Below the pieces are notes generated by a model. It was not told the DNA's origin and made no database searches. It saw only the letters and a program-made list of their open reading frames with translations. A stretch of 44,953 nucleotides of DNA from NCBI GenBank assembly GCA_945862415.1, contig CAMAYP010000006.1, positions 1 to 44,953 on the forward strand, written 5' to 3'. Both the position numbers and the translations under genes were made by a program. Every line of letters begins with the position of its first letter. Position 1 is the stretch's first letter. The stretch is from Chryseobacterium gleum (GTDB lineage: Bacteria; Bacteroidota; Bacteroidia; Flavobacteriales_D; Sanyastnellaceae). This document shows positions 16,012-24,327 of the stretch, one piece after another.

Positions 16012-16156
16012 GTCCTGCGCGTTTGGCAACAATTGGGCCTCAAGGTAAAAACGTAGTCTCATGCTGAAGCAACGGCACATGCGAGTTATGAATTGTTGGC
16101 GTTGATAAGTGGATAGGAGAGCACTGACCTTGCGGGTTTGTTAATTTGATAGAAAC

Positions 16157-16209
16157 GCAAAAAGCGCAAAGTGCGTTGAGATGTTCTCTTCGCTCTTTGC
16201 GCTTTTTGC
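16157..16209. repeat. Perfect 15-bp inverted repeat between helicase and OmpA genes
   Basis: GCAAAAAGCGCAAAG (16157-16171) and CTTTGCGCTTTTTGC (16195-16209) are exact inverted copies separated by 23 nt. It lies 3' of the helicase gene and may stop or stabilise its transcript, but it is not followed by a T-run on the minus strand. The CTTTGCG core resembles the sequence at 6092-6109. Confidence 0.7.
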
Positions 16210-16232
16210 AAATATCAAGTGCTTAAATAGTA

Positions 16233-17666
16233 CTAGCTGGAACGTTTAAAAAACGAGCTCCAGCTCTTTTTCTTTGGCGGGTTATCGCCACCGCTGCTGC
16301 TGCCAGTTGCTGCAGAACTGGGGCTTTCACTTCTTGCGTTGCTGGTGCGTTGGTCGCTTTTCGGACGATTATCATTGCTTCGCGAATGTTGCCCCCTGTG
16401 GTTGTTTGGCTTTCGGCCACCGCCGCCACCCTGTCTGGGCGCTCCCTGACGCTGACCCTGGCCTTGGCGCTGACCTCGACCACTGTGTTCCGGTGGTGCA
16501 GGCACGCCCCTGGTAATGTCGAACGAAGGCTTCGGTAACTGACCTCTGTCTTCTCCTTGCGGAATAATCAAGCCTGTGAGCTTCTGAATGTCTTTGATGT
16601 ACGACACTTCTTCTGCTTCGCAAAACGAGATGGCAATACCCGATGCACCTGCGCGTCCAGTGCGACCAATGCGGTGCACGTAGGTTTCCGCAACGTTCGG
16701 TATTTCATAGTTGATCACGTGCGTGAGGTCGTCTACATCAATACCGCGAGCAGCAATGTCGGTAGCTACCAACACACGGGTCGCTTTGTTCTTGAAGTTT
16801 TTCAGAGCCAATTGACGCGCATTCTGTGACTTGTTGCCGTGAATGGCTTCAGCAGTAATGCCCTTGCTCTGTAGGTCTTTCACCACCTTGTTGGCGCCGT
16901 GCTTGGTGCGAGTAAACACCAACGCTCGCTCAATTGTATGGTCGCTAAGCACATGAAACAGCATGGTTCTCTTATCGGCCTTGTCGAGGTAGAAGATTGA
17001 TTGATTGATCTTCTCCGCAGTGGTAGCCGGAGGAGTTACTTCTACCTTCATCGGGTTGGTGAGAATGGTAGAGCTCAGTTTCTGAATTTCAGGAGGCATC
17101 GTTGCGCTGAAGAAAAGCGACTGACGCTTTTGCGGAAGCTTGGCAATCACCTTTTTCACATCGTGAATGAAGCCCATGTCGAGCATGCGGTCGGCTTCGT
17201 CCAGAATGAAAATCTCCAGGTGTTTCAAATCCACAAATCCTTGGTTCATCAAGTCGAGCAAACGACCGGGTGTAGCAATGAGCACGTCCACACCGCGCTT
17301 AAGAGCTTGCGTTTGTGGAAACTGTCCCACGCCTCCAAAGATGACGAGGTTCTGCAGTTTCGTGAAATTGCCATAGGCTTTGAAGCTCTCTTCAATTTGA
17401 ATGGCCAATTCACGGGTAGGGGTAAGCACCAGCGCTTGAATGACACGTTTGCCATTTTGCGGTTGTGCCTTTTCATGCAAAAGTTGAATAACAGGAAGTG
17501 CGAAGGCTGCCGTTTTACCGGTACCCGTTTGCGCGCAGCCCAGCAAGTCGCGTCCGTTGAGTACAATCGGAATAGCTTGCTCCTGTATGGGCGTGGGTTT
17601 TTCGTAGCCTTCTTTTTGCAAGGCCTTTAGTATGGGCTCAATGAGACCCAATGATTCAAAATTCAT
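16233..17666 (-). CDS. rhlE: DEAD-box RNA helicase, RhlE type
   Basis: 477 residues with all helicase motifs: the Q motif (GYEKPTPIQEQAIP), Walker A AQTGTGKTA, PTRELA, TPGRL, DEAD, SAT, then in domain 2 ARGID and HRIGRTGRAG. Residues after about 375 form a low-complexity Gly/Gln/Arg/Ser tail typical of RhlE-like proteins and probably an RNA-binding extension. The enzyme unwinds RNA in ribosome assembly and mRNA decay. A TATATTCG -10-like box is at 17769-17776, giving a leader of about 95 nt, though the nearest upstream TTG is 25 bp away. Confidence 0.93.
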   Translation of the reverse strand: MNFESLGLIEPILKALQKEGYEKPTPIQEQAIPIVLNGRDLLGCAQTGTGKTAAFALPVIQLLHEKAQPQNGKRVIQALVLTPTRELAIQIEESFKAYGNFTKLQNLVIFGGVGQFPQTQALKRGVDVLIATPGRLLDLMNQGFVDLKHLEIFILDEADRMLDMGFIHDVKKVIAKLPQKRQSLFFSATMPPEIQKLSSTILTNPMKVEVTPPATTAEKINQSIFYLDKADKRTMLFHVLSDHTIERALVFTRTKHGANKVVKDLQSKGITAEAIHGNKSQNARQLALKNFKNKATRVLVATDIAARGIDVDDLTHVINYEIPNVAETYVHRIGRTGRAGASGIAISFCEAEEVSYIKDIQKLTGLIIPQGEDRGQLPKPSFDITRGVPAPPEHSGRGQRQGQGQRQGAPRQGGGGGRKPNNHRGQHSRSNDNRPKSDQRTSNARSESPSSAATGSSSGGDNPPKKKSWSSFFKRSS

Positions 17667-17816
17667 TAGAATAAAATGTATAAATATGTTCGCGAAATGA
17701 TCCGAACAATCAGGTGACGGAAATGGTCCCCTTGGGACACGCCTGATAAGCGTAAATCAACTTCACGGCGAATATACGGCTACATGGCACAAGATGCCTC
17801 ACAATAATTACCCAAA

Positions 17817-19796
17817 CTACTCTGTCACAAGCTCAATGTGTTCTATTGTATCACCTATTTCAATTTGATTAACAACGTTCATGCCCTGTAATACATGAGC
17901 GAAAATGGTATAGCGACCCTCGAGATGCGGAGTTGGTGTGTGGGTGATGAACCATTGGCAACTTTCGGTGTCGGGCCCCGAGGAAGCAAGGCCAACAGAG
18001 CCTGTGCTGTAGTCGTGCAGGCGGAATTCGGAGCGCAACGTGTAATCCGTTCCGCCCATTCCATCGCCGCGCGGACACCCGCCTTGAATGACGAAATTGG
18101 GCACTACCCGATGAAACGACTTGCCGTTGTAAAAGCCTTCTCGGCACAATTGTACAAATGAGGCAACGCTACCCGGAGCGTCTTCCACATGCAGTTCAAT
18201 TTCGACAATGCCTTTGCTTGTGTGTATTGCGGCTCTCTGGCGGCGAGGAATCGAACGCACCAAGTTCCAATCGATTGGATGGTTGAATGCGACCTTTATT
18301 TCTTCCCGTTGTGTGAAACCCCACGTGTTGAGCGTCTTGACTATTTCGTTGGCAGTTTCTACTTCTTTTGGAAGCTGCAACTTCTGAAGAGCTTCAAGCA
18401 GAGCCCCATTCAACGCATTTAACTCATTTTCGGGCGAGGTCTTAAGAGAGAAATTTCTCAACTCAGCAGCACACAGTGCAGTGATGCCAATATCGCCCCG
18501 GTGCAAAAGGCTGAGCATAGCTTGCGCATATTTAATTTCAGTTGGAAAATCGGGTTGACCATGCGATTCAATGAAAGCTTCTGTATAGGCGTTGGCTTGG
18601 AGTATATCCGGATTGTTCAAGGCACGCTCGAGGCTTAGGGAGGAACTTTTCCCTGTTATACCCAATAGGCGAATACAAGCCAACCGTTCATAGTGAGCGA
18701 GGCTACCATCGATGGCCTGCAGCCATGTCTCGATATTCAGCGAATCACCGTGCTGGTGGAGCATGCGCGCGCAAGCAGCTCGAACAGGAGTTGAGCTCGA
18801 AGCTGTTCGAGTTTTGATTTCTAGAATTTCTTCCTGCACTAGTTGCTTGTTCTGCAAAGAATAGCAGGCTTCCTCTGCCACGGCACGTCTGCTGTCCTCG
18901 AGAAATGGTATAATAGCTGAGGCTGGAACACCCTTGTGTTTTCCAGCGGCGCGGCAAGTGGCAATGGTCCATTCACGAGATGACTTCGCATTCTGAAGGC
19001 TCTTTATTATAAAATTGGCAGCAGCAACTGACTCGGATCGTCCGGCGACAGCCATTGAAGCCGTCAGCGTAGTGGTGTCTTTTTCGAGTTCCAATGCTTG
19101 TATGAATCGGGCTGACTGAATTGTGTCTTTGAACCATTCTCCGCGATACCGCGACATCGAAAAGGCAATCACGCGACGGTTGATAACCGATTGATTTGGG
19201 AAGGCAAATGCCAGTTTATTGATGAGTCGTGTGTCGGGCCAACCACCGGAGTGCATCCAGAATGCAGCTTTCGCTATTGCGAGAACCCCAATGGAATCAG
19301 TTCTTTCGTAGTTAAAAAGCGCATTTGCTGCATCTTCAACAAATTCAGGAGCCGTCGACGAAGCGTGCAGACCACCCGCAATTTTCCCAATAGCCTCAGC
19401 CATGGCAATTATTGCCGCCGGATTTGCCTCATAGTTTAATTGAAGTGATAAGGGCTGTATGGAACTTGGGTGGAGTGTTTGACCCAATGCATAGGCTGCT
19501 CCTGCGCGCACTTCGGCAACAGGGTCAAGTATGGTCTTGTGTAACGCGTCAATGGCTCTTGGATCGCGAATACTAGCCAGAGCACAAGAAGCCTCAATCC
19601 TGAGTATTGGCTGTTTATGATTGAGATAGGAGAGCAAAGAGTCTGTAGACCGGTGATCACAGAAATCGGCAATTTTGACCAATTCCGGATCTAGGAATTT
19701 GTTGTAGGAAGTTGATTTATTGCATTGAGTGAGTCCAAAAGCAAGCATCCACATGAAGGCTCTGCTTGCAATTGAAGTTAGATAGGAAGGTTTCAT
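17817..19796 (-). CDS. HEAT-repeat lipoprotein fused to a cyclophilin-type peptidyl-prolyl isomerase
   Basis: About 659 residues. A signal peptide with lipobox LTQC (Cys at about 25) is followed by HEAT-like helical repeats (for example LRIEASCALASIRDPRAIDALHK split over two helices; AEVRAGAAYALGQ). From about residue 500 a cyclophilin domain follows: FHRVVPNFVIQGG, SVGLASSGPDTESCQWFIT and HLEGRYTIFAHVLQGM. The canonical QFFI is QWFI here and active-site Arg (FHRV) is kept. It would catalyse proline isomerisation on exported proteins, with the HEAT part as client or partner scaffold. The ATG at 19796 is used; the longer frame begins with TTG. It is unrelated in sequence to the FKBP lipoprotein at 36390-37079. 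Confidence 0.9.
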   Translation of the reverse strand: MKPSYLTSIASRAFMWMLAFGLTQCNKSTSYNKFLDPELVKIADFCDHRSTDSLLSYLNHKQPILRIEASCALASIRDPRAIDALHKTILDPVAEVRAGAAYALGQTLHPSSIQPLSLQLNYEANPAAIIAMAEAIGKIAGGLHASSTAPEFVEDAANALFNYERTDSIGVLAIAKAAFWMHSGGWPDTRLINKLAFAFPNQSVINRRVIAFSMSRYRGEWFKDTIQSARFIQALELEKDTTTLTASMAVAGRSESVAAANFIIKSLQNAKSSREWTIATCRAAGKHKGVPASAIIPFLEDSRRAVAEEACYSLQNKQLVQEEILEIKTRTASSSTPVRAACARMLHQHGDSLNIETWLQAIDGSLAHYERLACIRLLGITGKSSSLSLERALNNPDILQANAYTEAFIESHGQPDFPTEIKYAQAMLSLLHRGDIGITALCAAELRNFSLKTSPENELNALNGALLEALQKLQLPKEVETANEIVKTLNTWGFTQREEIKVAFNHPIDWNLVRSIPRRQRAAIHTSKGIVEIELHVEDAPGSVASFVQLCREGFYNGKSFHRVVPNFVIQGGCPRGDGMGGTDYTLRSEFRLHDYSTGSVGLASSGPDTESCQWFITHTPTPHLEGRYTIFAHVLQGMNVVNQIEIGDTIEHIELVTE

Positions 19797-19925
19797 TATC
19801 CGCAAAAATAGAAAAGCAGGGGAGGTACTATTCGGTGTTTGAATTCCGATACAATACCCAAGTTGACGTCACCAACTTGACGAAGGAATTAGCATATAAA
19901 TGAATAACGGGGGATCGGTAGAAGC

Positions 19926-20561
19926 TTAGGCGTTGGCGATAGGCACAGAAACATGTAGACGGAAGAATCCAAAATGTTCATCAATAGCGTCGATATCAAA
20001 TTTCACCTTATTTTCAGCACGTTTCACAATGGTTACCAATCCCAAACCAGCTCCACCTTGGCTACTATATTCTTCGTTACAAAGAATTTCGATGTACAGT
20101 TTGCGTAACGCAGTAGCATCCAGGTTTACCAATTGTTGCATGCGAGTTTGCATCGGTTCAATCATTTCGGAAAGAATAAGATTTCCGGAATAAAGGATGT
20201 ACTCTGTGCTTGTTTTGGCCACAATTAAGAAAGAATGCATGTGACCTTTGCTATCGCGGGCACCGTGTATTGAAATGTTTTGCAGCAACTCGATTAACAT
20301 ACCGCAAACGCGTTTCATGGTTGAACGTTTGTCGCCTGTTTCCAAAACACCACTCTCAATTAGCTTTAGTGTATTTTCAACTTTAACCACATCGAAATCA
20401 CCGAAGTGGGAGAACAAAAGAGTTGTGTTATCACCGACAGCAATAACGTTCGCAACCAAGTCGTGATAAATCGCTTTGAGCGTATCCAGTTTTTGACCTG
20501 TAATAGACGTCATACCGAGAGACGGAAAAGGTTGGTTGGGGTTAGCTATTTGTTCGCTCAT
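19926..20561 (-). CDS. SiaB family kinase-like protein (DUF6272)
   Basis: 211 residues with a GHKL-type ATPase layout: the N-box-like helix MLIELLQNISIHGARD and the G-box GGAGLGLVTIVKRA. It resembles SiaB, the serine kinase that acts on the STAS protein SiaC in a Pseudomonas threonine-phosphorylation switch. In Bacteroidota such genes usually occur with SiaC- or SiaA-like partners; none lies next to this one. It would be cytoplasmic. A full promoter match lies just upstream (20586-20615). Confidence 0.82.
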   Translation of the reverse strand: MSEQIANPNQPFPSLGMTSITGQKLDTLKAIYHDLVANVIAVGDNTTLLFSHFGDFDVVKVENTLKLIESGVLETGDKRSTMKRVCGMLIELLQNISIHGARDSKGHMHSFLIVAKTSTEYILYSGNLILSEMIEPMQTRMQQLVNLDATALRKLYIEILCNEEYSSQGGAGLGLVTIVKRAENKVKFDIDAIDEHFGFFRLHVSVPIANA

Positions 20562-20585
20562 CGGTAAAGAGTCAAATTCCGTCTA

Positions 20586-20615
20586 CAAAAGTAAACAAAA
20601 CAATGATGAATCCAA
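20586..20615 (-). promoter_or_regulatory. Bacteroidota-type promoter for the SiaB-like gene
   Basis: On the minus strand TTG (20615-20613), a 19-bp spacer and TACTTTTG (20593-20586) match the TTG/TAnnTTTG consensus, 25 bp before the ATG. Confidence 0.6.
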
Positions 20616-20793
20616 AATTATGTCCGACAAGTTTGTGCGAAAGATACAAAGCCAATTCCAAATACCTTCCATTTTTGGTTAAACGGAAAGTTGCTTTTAT
20701 AAACAGACGAAATTTTCAGTGATTGAGTTTAATATATTGTTTATCAGCTGTTTTATCTCGTCATAAAACAATGTGGTCGTTAATATCTCAACC

Positions 20794-20883
20794 ATGAAGT
20801 TTGATTTTGCATGTAAAAAATATGCATTGTATAAAGCAATTGTCATGAAAGAAGTTGATCAGAAAGAATTTTTCAGGTTGTAA
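20794..20883 (+). CDS. Possible 29-residue small protein
   Basis: An ATG-to-TAA frame of 29 codons in an AT-rich gap. It is lysine-rich and hydrophobic residues are scattered. Its length is within the range expected by chance, so it is listed only as a candidate leader or small-protein gene before the 84-residue gene 58 bp downstream. Confidence 0.2.
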   Translation: MKFDFACKKYALYKAIVMKEVDQKEFFRL

Positions 20884-20940
20884 ATCCATTACAATCCGGA
20901 GTGCATCCTTTGCGACATCAATCAAGTAAAACCGTTAAAA

Positions 20941-21195
20941 ATGCAAACGATGAACACATTGCCGGAAGTTAAAAAGTACGTGGACAGCTTCGCTCGTCCG
21001 GAAGGTTTTAACAATTACGCCTGGGAGGTAACCAAGAAATTGGCCCTTGAGGCATGGGAAAGCTACCTCGATAAGCGCCCATTCCGCCGCCAAATCAATT
21101 ACATGTGCAAGGAATTCTATGCGATGATTCGCCGTCCGGAGGATGGGGAGTACATCCTTCCAAGGAATAGCTTCCGGATGCTTGGGAATGTTTGA
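20941..21195 (+). CDS. Conserved-looking small protein of unknown function
   Basis: 84 residues, mixed charge, no membrane segment or signal peptide. The central part (YAWEVTKKLALEAWESYLDK) should be an amphipathic helix, followed by a basic segment RPFRRQINYMCKEFYAMIRR. Codon use looks coding, with G/C in third positions as in neighbouring genes. Translation could begin at the first ATG (20941) or the ATG at 20950. It is transcribed towards uvrA (convergent). I do not recognise the family; a small nucleic-acid- or protein-binding regulator would fit the composition, but that is only a guess. Confidence 0.6.
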   Translation: MQTMNTLPEVKKYVDSFARPEGFNNYAWEVTKKLALEAWESYLDKRPFRRQINYMCKEFYAMIRRPEDGEYILPRNSFRMLGNV

Positions 21196-21264
21196 GTTCG
21201 GGATGGTGAATGGCGTCAATTCTTCCAGCCTTGGCACTCGCGTATTACACGAAAAATAGCGCCT

Positions 21265-21320
21265 TGACCGTACTTAGTACTTAGTAATTTGCCATCGGAA
21301 ATCTATCATCCGTCATCACC
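21265..21320. repeat. Iterated TACTTAG / CCGTCATC sequence downstream of uvrA
   Basis: GTACTTAGTACTTAG is followed by degenerate ATC-rich units ending ATCATCCGTCATCACC. It is intergenic, between two convergent stops, and resembles the strings at 12361-12410 and 35231-35262. Confidence 0.4.
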
Positions 21321-21327
21321 AATACCC

Positions 21328-24207
21328 TCAAAGCTCCTCCTTCAGGAACTTCCCCGTCCAGCTGCCTTTCACCTTGCTGACTGCCTCGGGAGTACCTGTG
21401 GCGATGATTTGTCCGCCGCCTTCACCGCCTTCCGGCCCCACGTCGATGAGGTGGTCAGCGACTTTTATGACATCCATATTATGCTCAATAACCAACACTG
21501 TATTGCCTCGGTCAACCAATCGGTTGAGCACATTGATGAGCATCTGAACATCTTGAAAGTGAAGCCCGGTTGTGGGTTCGTCGAGGATATAGAACGTATT
21601 TCCTGTGTCACGTTTTCCAAGCTCGGTTGAGAGCTTTACACGCTGTGCTTCACCGCCGCTCAAGGTGGTGGAGTGTTGCCCCAGTGTGATGTATCCCAAC
21701 CCTACGTCCTGAAGGGTCTTTACGACATGGCGAATTTTAGGGTGGGCGTCAAAAAACTCAACCGCCTGATCTACCGTCATATCCAAAACATCGGAAATGC
21801 TTTTCCCCTTGTAACGAACTTCCAATGTCTCTCGGTTGTAACGTTTGCCTGCGCATATTTCACAACCCACCAGTACATCGGGTAGAAAGTTCATTTCGAT
21901 GGTTTTAACGCCGGCACCCTTGCATGTCTCACAGCGTCCGCCACTCACATTGAACGAGAATCGACCGGGCTGGTAGCCGCGAATCTTGGCTTCCGGAAGT
22001 GCCGCATATAAATTTCGGATATCGCTGAAAATACCTGTATAAGTGCTGGGGTTACTTCGAGGTGTGCGTCCAATGGGGCTTTGATCGATTTCAATAACCT
22101 TATCCAGATTTTCAAGTCCTTTAACTGCCTTATAGGGCAACGGTTTCTTCACTCCGTTGTAAAAGTGTCGGTTCAGAATAGGGTAGAGGGTATGCTCAAT
22201 CAGCGATGACTTGCCGCTGCCGCTTACTCCCGTTACTCCCACAAACATACCCAGGGGTATTTCGAGGTTTACGTTTTTTAGGTTATGCCCCGTGGCTCCT
22301 GTTAGTGTCAGCTTTTTCTTGTTGCCCTTGCGGCGTTCAGCGGGTACTTCAATGCGTAAATCACCCCGCAGGTATCTTGCCGTTACACTGTCTTGCTCTT
22401 TCAGTTCGTTTGGATTGCCCTGCGACATGATGCGACCTCCGTGCATACCTGCACCTGGACCAATATCGATGAGATGATCGCTTTGCAGCATCATATCGCG
22501 GTCATGTTCTACCACGATTACACTGTTTCCACCATCGCGCAACGCCTGCAGCGAGGCAATCAGTTTGTGATTGTCGCGCTGATGCAATCCAATGCTGGGT
22601 TCATCCAAAATATAAAGCACCCCCACCAGTTGTGAGCCTATTTGCGTAGCCAGTCGAATGCGCTGGGCCTCGCCGCCGCTGAGTGTTCGCGCACTGCGGT
22701 GCAAGGTGAGATAGTCCAAGCCCACATCGACCAAAAAGCGAAGCCGGTTTCGAACTTCCTTCAGTGATTCTTGCGCAATGGCCAACTGACGCTGGGTCAT
22801 CTTAAGTTCAACCCCTTCGAGCCATGCTATCAGCTCGTGCATGCCCATCGACGACAGTTCAGCGATGTTCTTATCCCCGATCCGGAAGAAGAGTGCTTCC
22901 TTCTTGAGGCGTGCACCCGAACACTCCGGACAAGCAATTTTGTTCATGAAGCTCTCCGCCCATCGACGCAATGCAGGTGAACTGTCTTCATCAATCTGCT
23001 TCTCTATTTGAGCTATGATGCCCTCATATTTTATTTGATAGGTAACATTTCCTCCCGTGGTAACATCAAACAATTCTTCTGAACCATAGAGCAACACATT
23101 GATAACCTCTTCATCGATATCGGAGATGGCTGTCGTCAGACTGTAGCCAAAGTGTTTTACTACAGCCTCGACTTGTTGAAACGACCAATTATTTTTGCCT
23201 TCTCCGAGCGGCGCGATGCCCCCCTTTTTAATGGATCGCGAAGGGTCGGGAATGATCTTCTCCATATCAACTTCTGCAACTTCACCCAACCCACTGCAAT
23301 GAGGGCAAGCCCCGTAAGGCGAGTTGAACGAAAAGAGATTCGGCTCCGGCTCCGCATAAGCCACACCCGAAGTGGGGCACATCAAATGGCGACTAAAGTG
23401 TTTCAGTGTAAGTGCTGCTGCCTTCTTTGCTGATTTTTTCTGATTTTCCTCCGCATGAGGCATCACCATGAGGGTGCCCTTGCCAAGTTTAAGCGCTGTA
23501 TTTACCGTTTGTCGTATACGCGTTAATTCGCTGTCGGAAGCGTTCTTTTTACTTTCCGGCAAAGGACCAATCGCCAATCGGTCGACCACCAATTCAATAT
23601 CGTGAATTTTGTAGCGATCCACTTTATGTCCTTTGGTGAGCTCGACTATTTCACCATCAATTCGCGCACGCAAATAGCCTTGCTTCATGATCGACTCAAA
23701 AAGCTCGCGGTAATGTCCCTTGCGGCCTTTGACCAACGGAGCCAGAATCACAATTTTACTGTTCGCGTATTCCTCACGTATGAGCTGTATGATTTGATCG
23801 TCGGTATACCGCACCATCGGTTGTCCCGTGACGTAACTATAGGCGTCGGAAGCGCGGGCATAGAGTAATCGAAGAAAGTCATAGATTTCAGTGATAGTAC
23901 CTACTGTTGATCGTGGGTTGCGGCTAACGGTCTTTTGTTCAATAGAAATAACAGGCGAAAGACCATTGATCTTGTCAACATCGGGTCGCTCCATTTCACC
24001 TATGAACTGTCGGGCATAGGCTCCGAATGTCTCAATGTATCTGCGTTGGCCCTCGGCATAGATGGTATCGAAAGCAAGCGACGACTTACCGCTGCCGCTC
24101 AACCCGGTAATTACGACCAGTTGATTGCGAGGAATGGTAACATCTATGTTTTTCAGGTTGTGCTCGCGCGCACCAATTACTTCTATTTGCTCTTCGCCAA
24201 TTTGCAT
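21328..24207 (-). CDS. uvrA: Excinuclease ABC subunit A
   Basis: About 959 residues, the normal UvrA size. Two ABC ATPase modules are visible with Walker A GLSGSGKSS (N-terminal) and GVSGSGKSS (C-terminal) and signatures LSGGEAQRIRLA and LSGGEAQRVKLS. Zinc-binding CxxC pairs occur as CPHC and as CETC with CEIC. UvrA scans DNA for bulky lesions and loads UvrB in nucleotide excision repair. The ATG at 24207 (MQIGEEQIEVIGAREHN) is chosen; the longer frame to 24258 adds a hydrophobic stretch not typical of UvrA. It is divergent from the MBOAT gene. Confidence 0.97.
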   Translation of the reverse strand: MQIGEEQIEVIGAREHNLKNIDVTIPRNQLVVITGLSGSGKSSLAFDTIYAEGQRRYIETFGAYARQFIGEMERPDVDKINGLSPVISIEQKTVSRNPRSTVGTITEIYDFLRLLYARASDAYSYVTGQPMVRYTDDQIIQLIREEYANSKIVILAPLVKGRKGHYRELFESIMKQGYLRARIDGEIVELTKGHKVDRYKIHDIELVVDRLAIGPLPESKKNASDSELTRIRQTVNTALKLGKGTLMVMPHAEENQKKSAKKAAALTLKHFSRHLMCPTSGVAYAEPEPNLFSFNSPYGACPHCSGLGEVAEVDMEKIIPDPSRSIKKGGIAPLGEGKNNWSFQQVEAVVKHFGYSLTTAISDIDEEVINVLLYGSEELFDVTTGGNVTYQIKYEGIIAQIEKQIDEDSSPALRRWAESFMNKIACPECSGARLKKEALFFRIGDKNIAELSSMGMHELIAWLEGVELKMTQRQLAIAQESLKEVRNRLRFLVDVGLDYLTLHRSARTLSGGEAQRIRLATQIGSQLVGVLYILDEPSIGLHQRDNHKLIASLQALRDGGNSVIVVEHDRDMMLQSDHLIDIGPGAGMHGGRIMSQGNPNELKEQDSVTARYLRGDLRIEVPAERRKGNKKKLTLTGATGHNLKNVNLEIPLGMFVGVTGVSGSGKSSLIEHTLYPILNRHFYNGVKKPLPYKAVKGLENLDKVIEIDQSPIGRTPRSNPSTYTGIFSDIRNLYAALPEAKIRGYQPGRFSFNVSGGRCETCKGAGVKTIEMNFLPDVLVGCEICAGKRYNRETLEVRYKGKSISDVLDMTVDQAVEFFDAHPKIRHVVKTLQDVGLGYITLGQHSTTLSGGEAQRVKLSTELGKRDTGNTFYILDEPTTGLHFQDVQMLINVLNRLVDRGNTVLVIEHNMDVIKVADHLIDVGPEGGEGGGQIIATGTPEAVSKVKGSWTGKFLKEEL

Positions 24208-24327
24208 AGCGCAAAGATGAACCAGCCACGGTAAAAACACGAATTGATTATGCGACAATTAGTCAACACCCACCATGACTCACAAGAGCTCCTTCTGTAG
24301 TATGTTTGTCACTCTTGGCCGCGTACT

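Larger units (their letters stand above)
20562..20940. other. AT-rich intergenic region between divergent genes
   Basis: These 379 bp separate the SiaB-like gene and a small plus-strand gene. They hold the SiaB promoter and a possible 29-codon frame at 20794-20883 (MKFDFACKKYALYKAIV...FFRL). No convincing promoter for the plus-strand gene was recognised; no terminator or repeat was seen. Confidence 0.5.
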
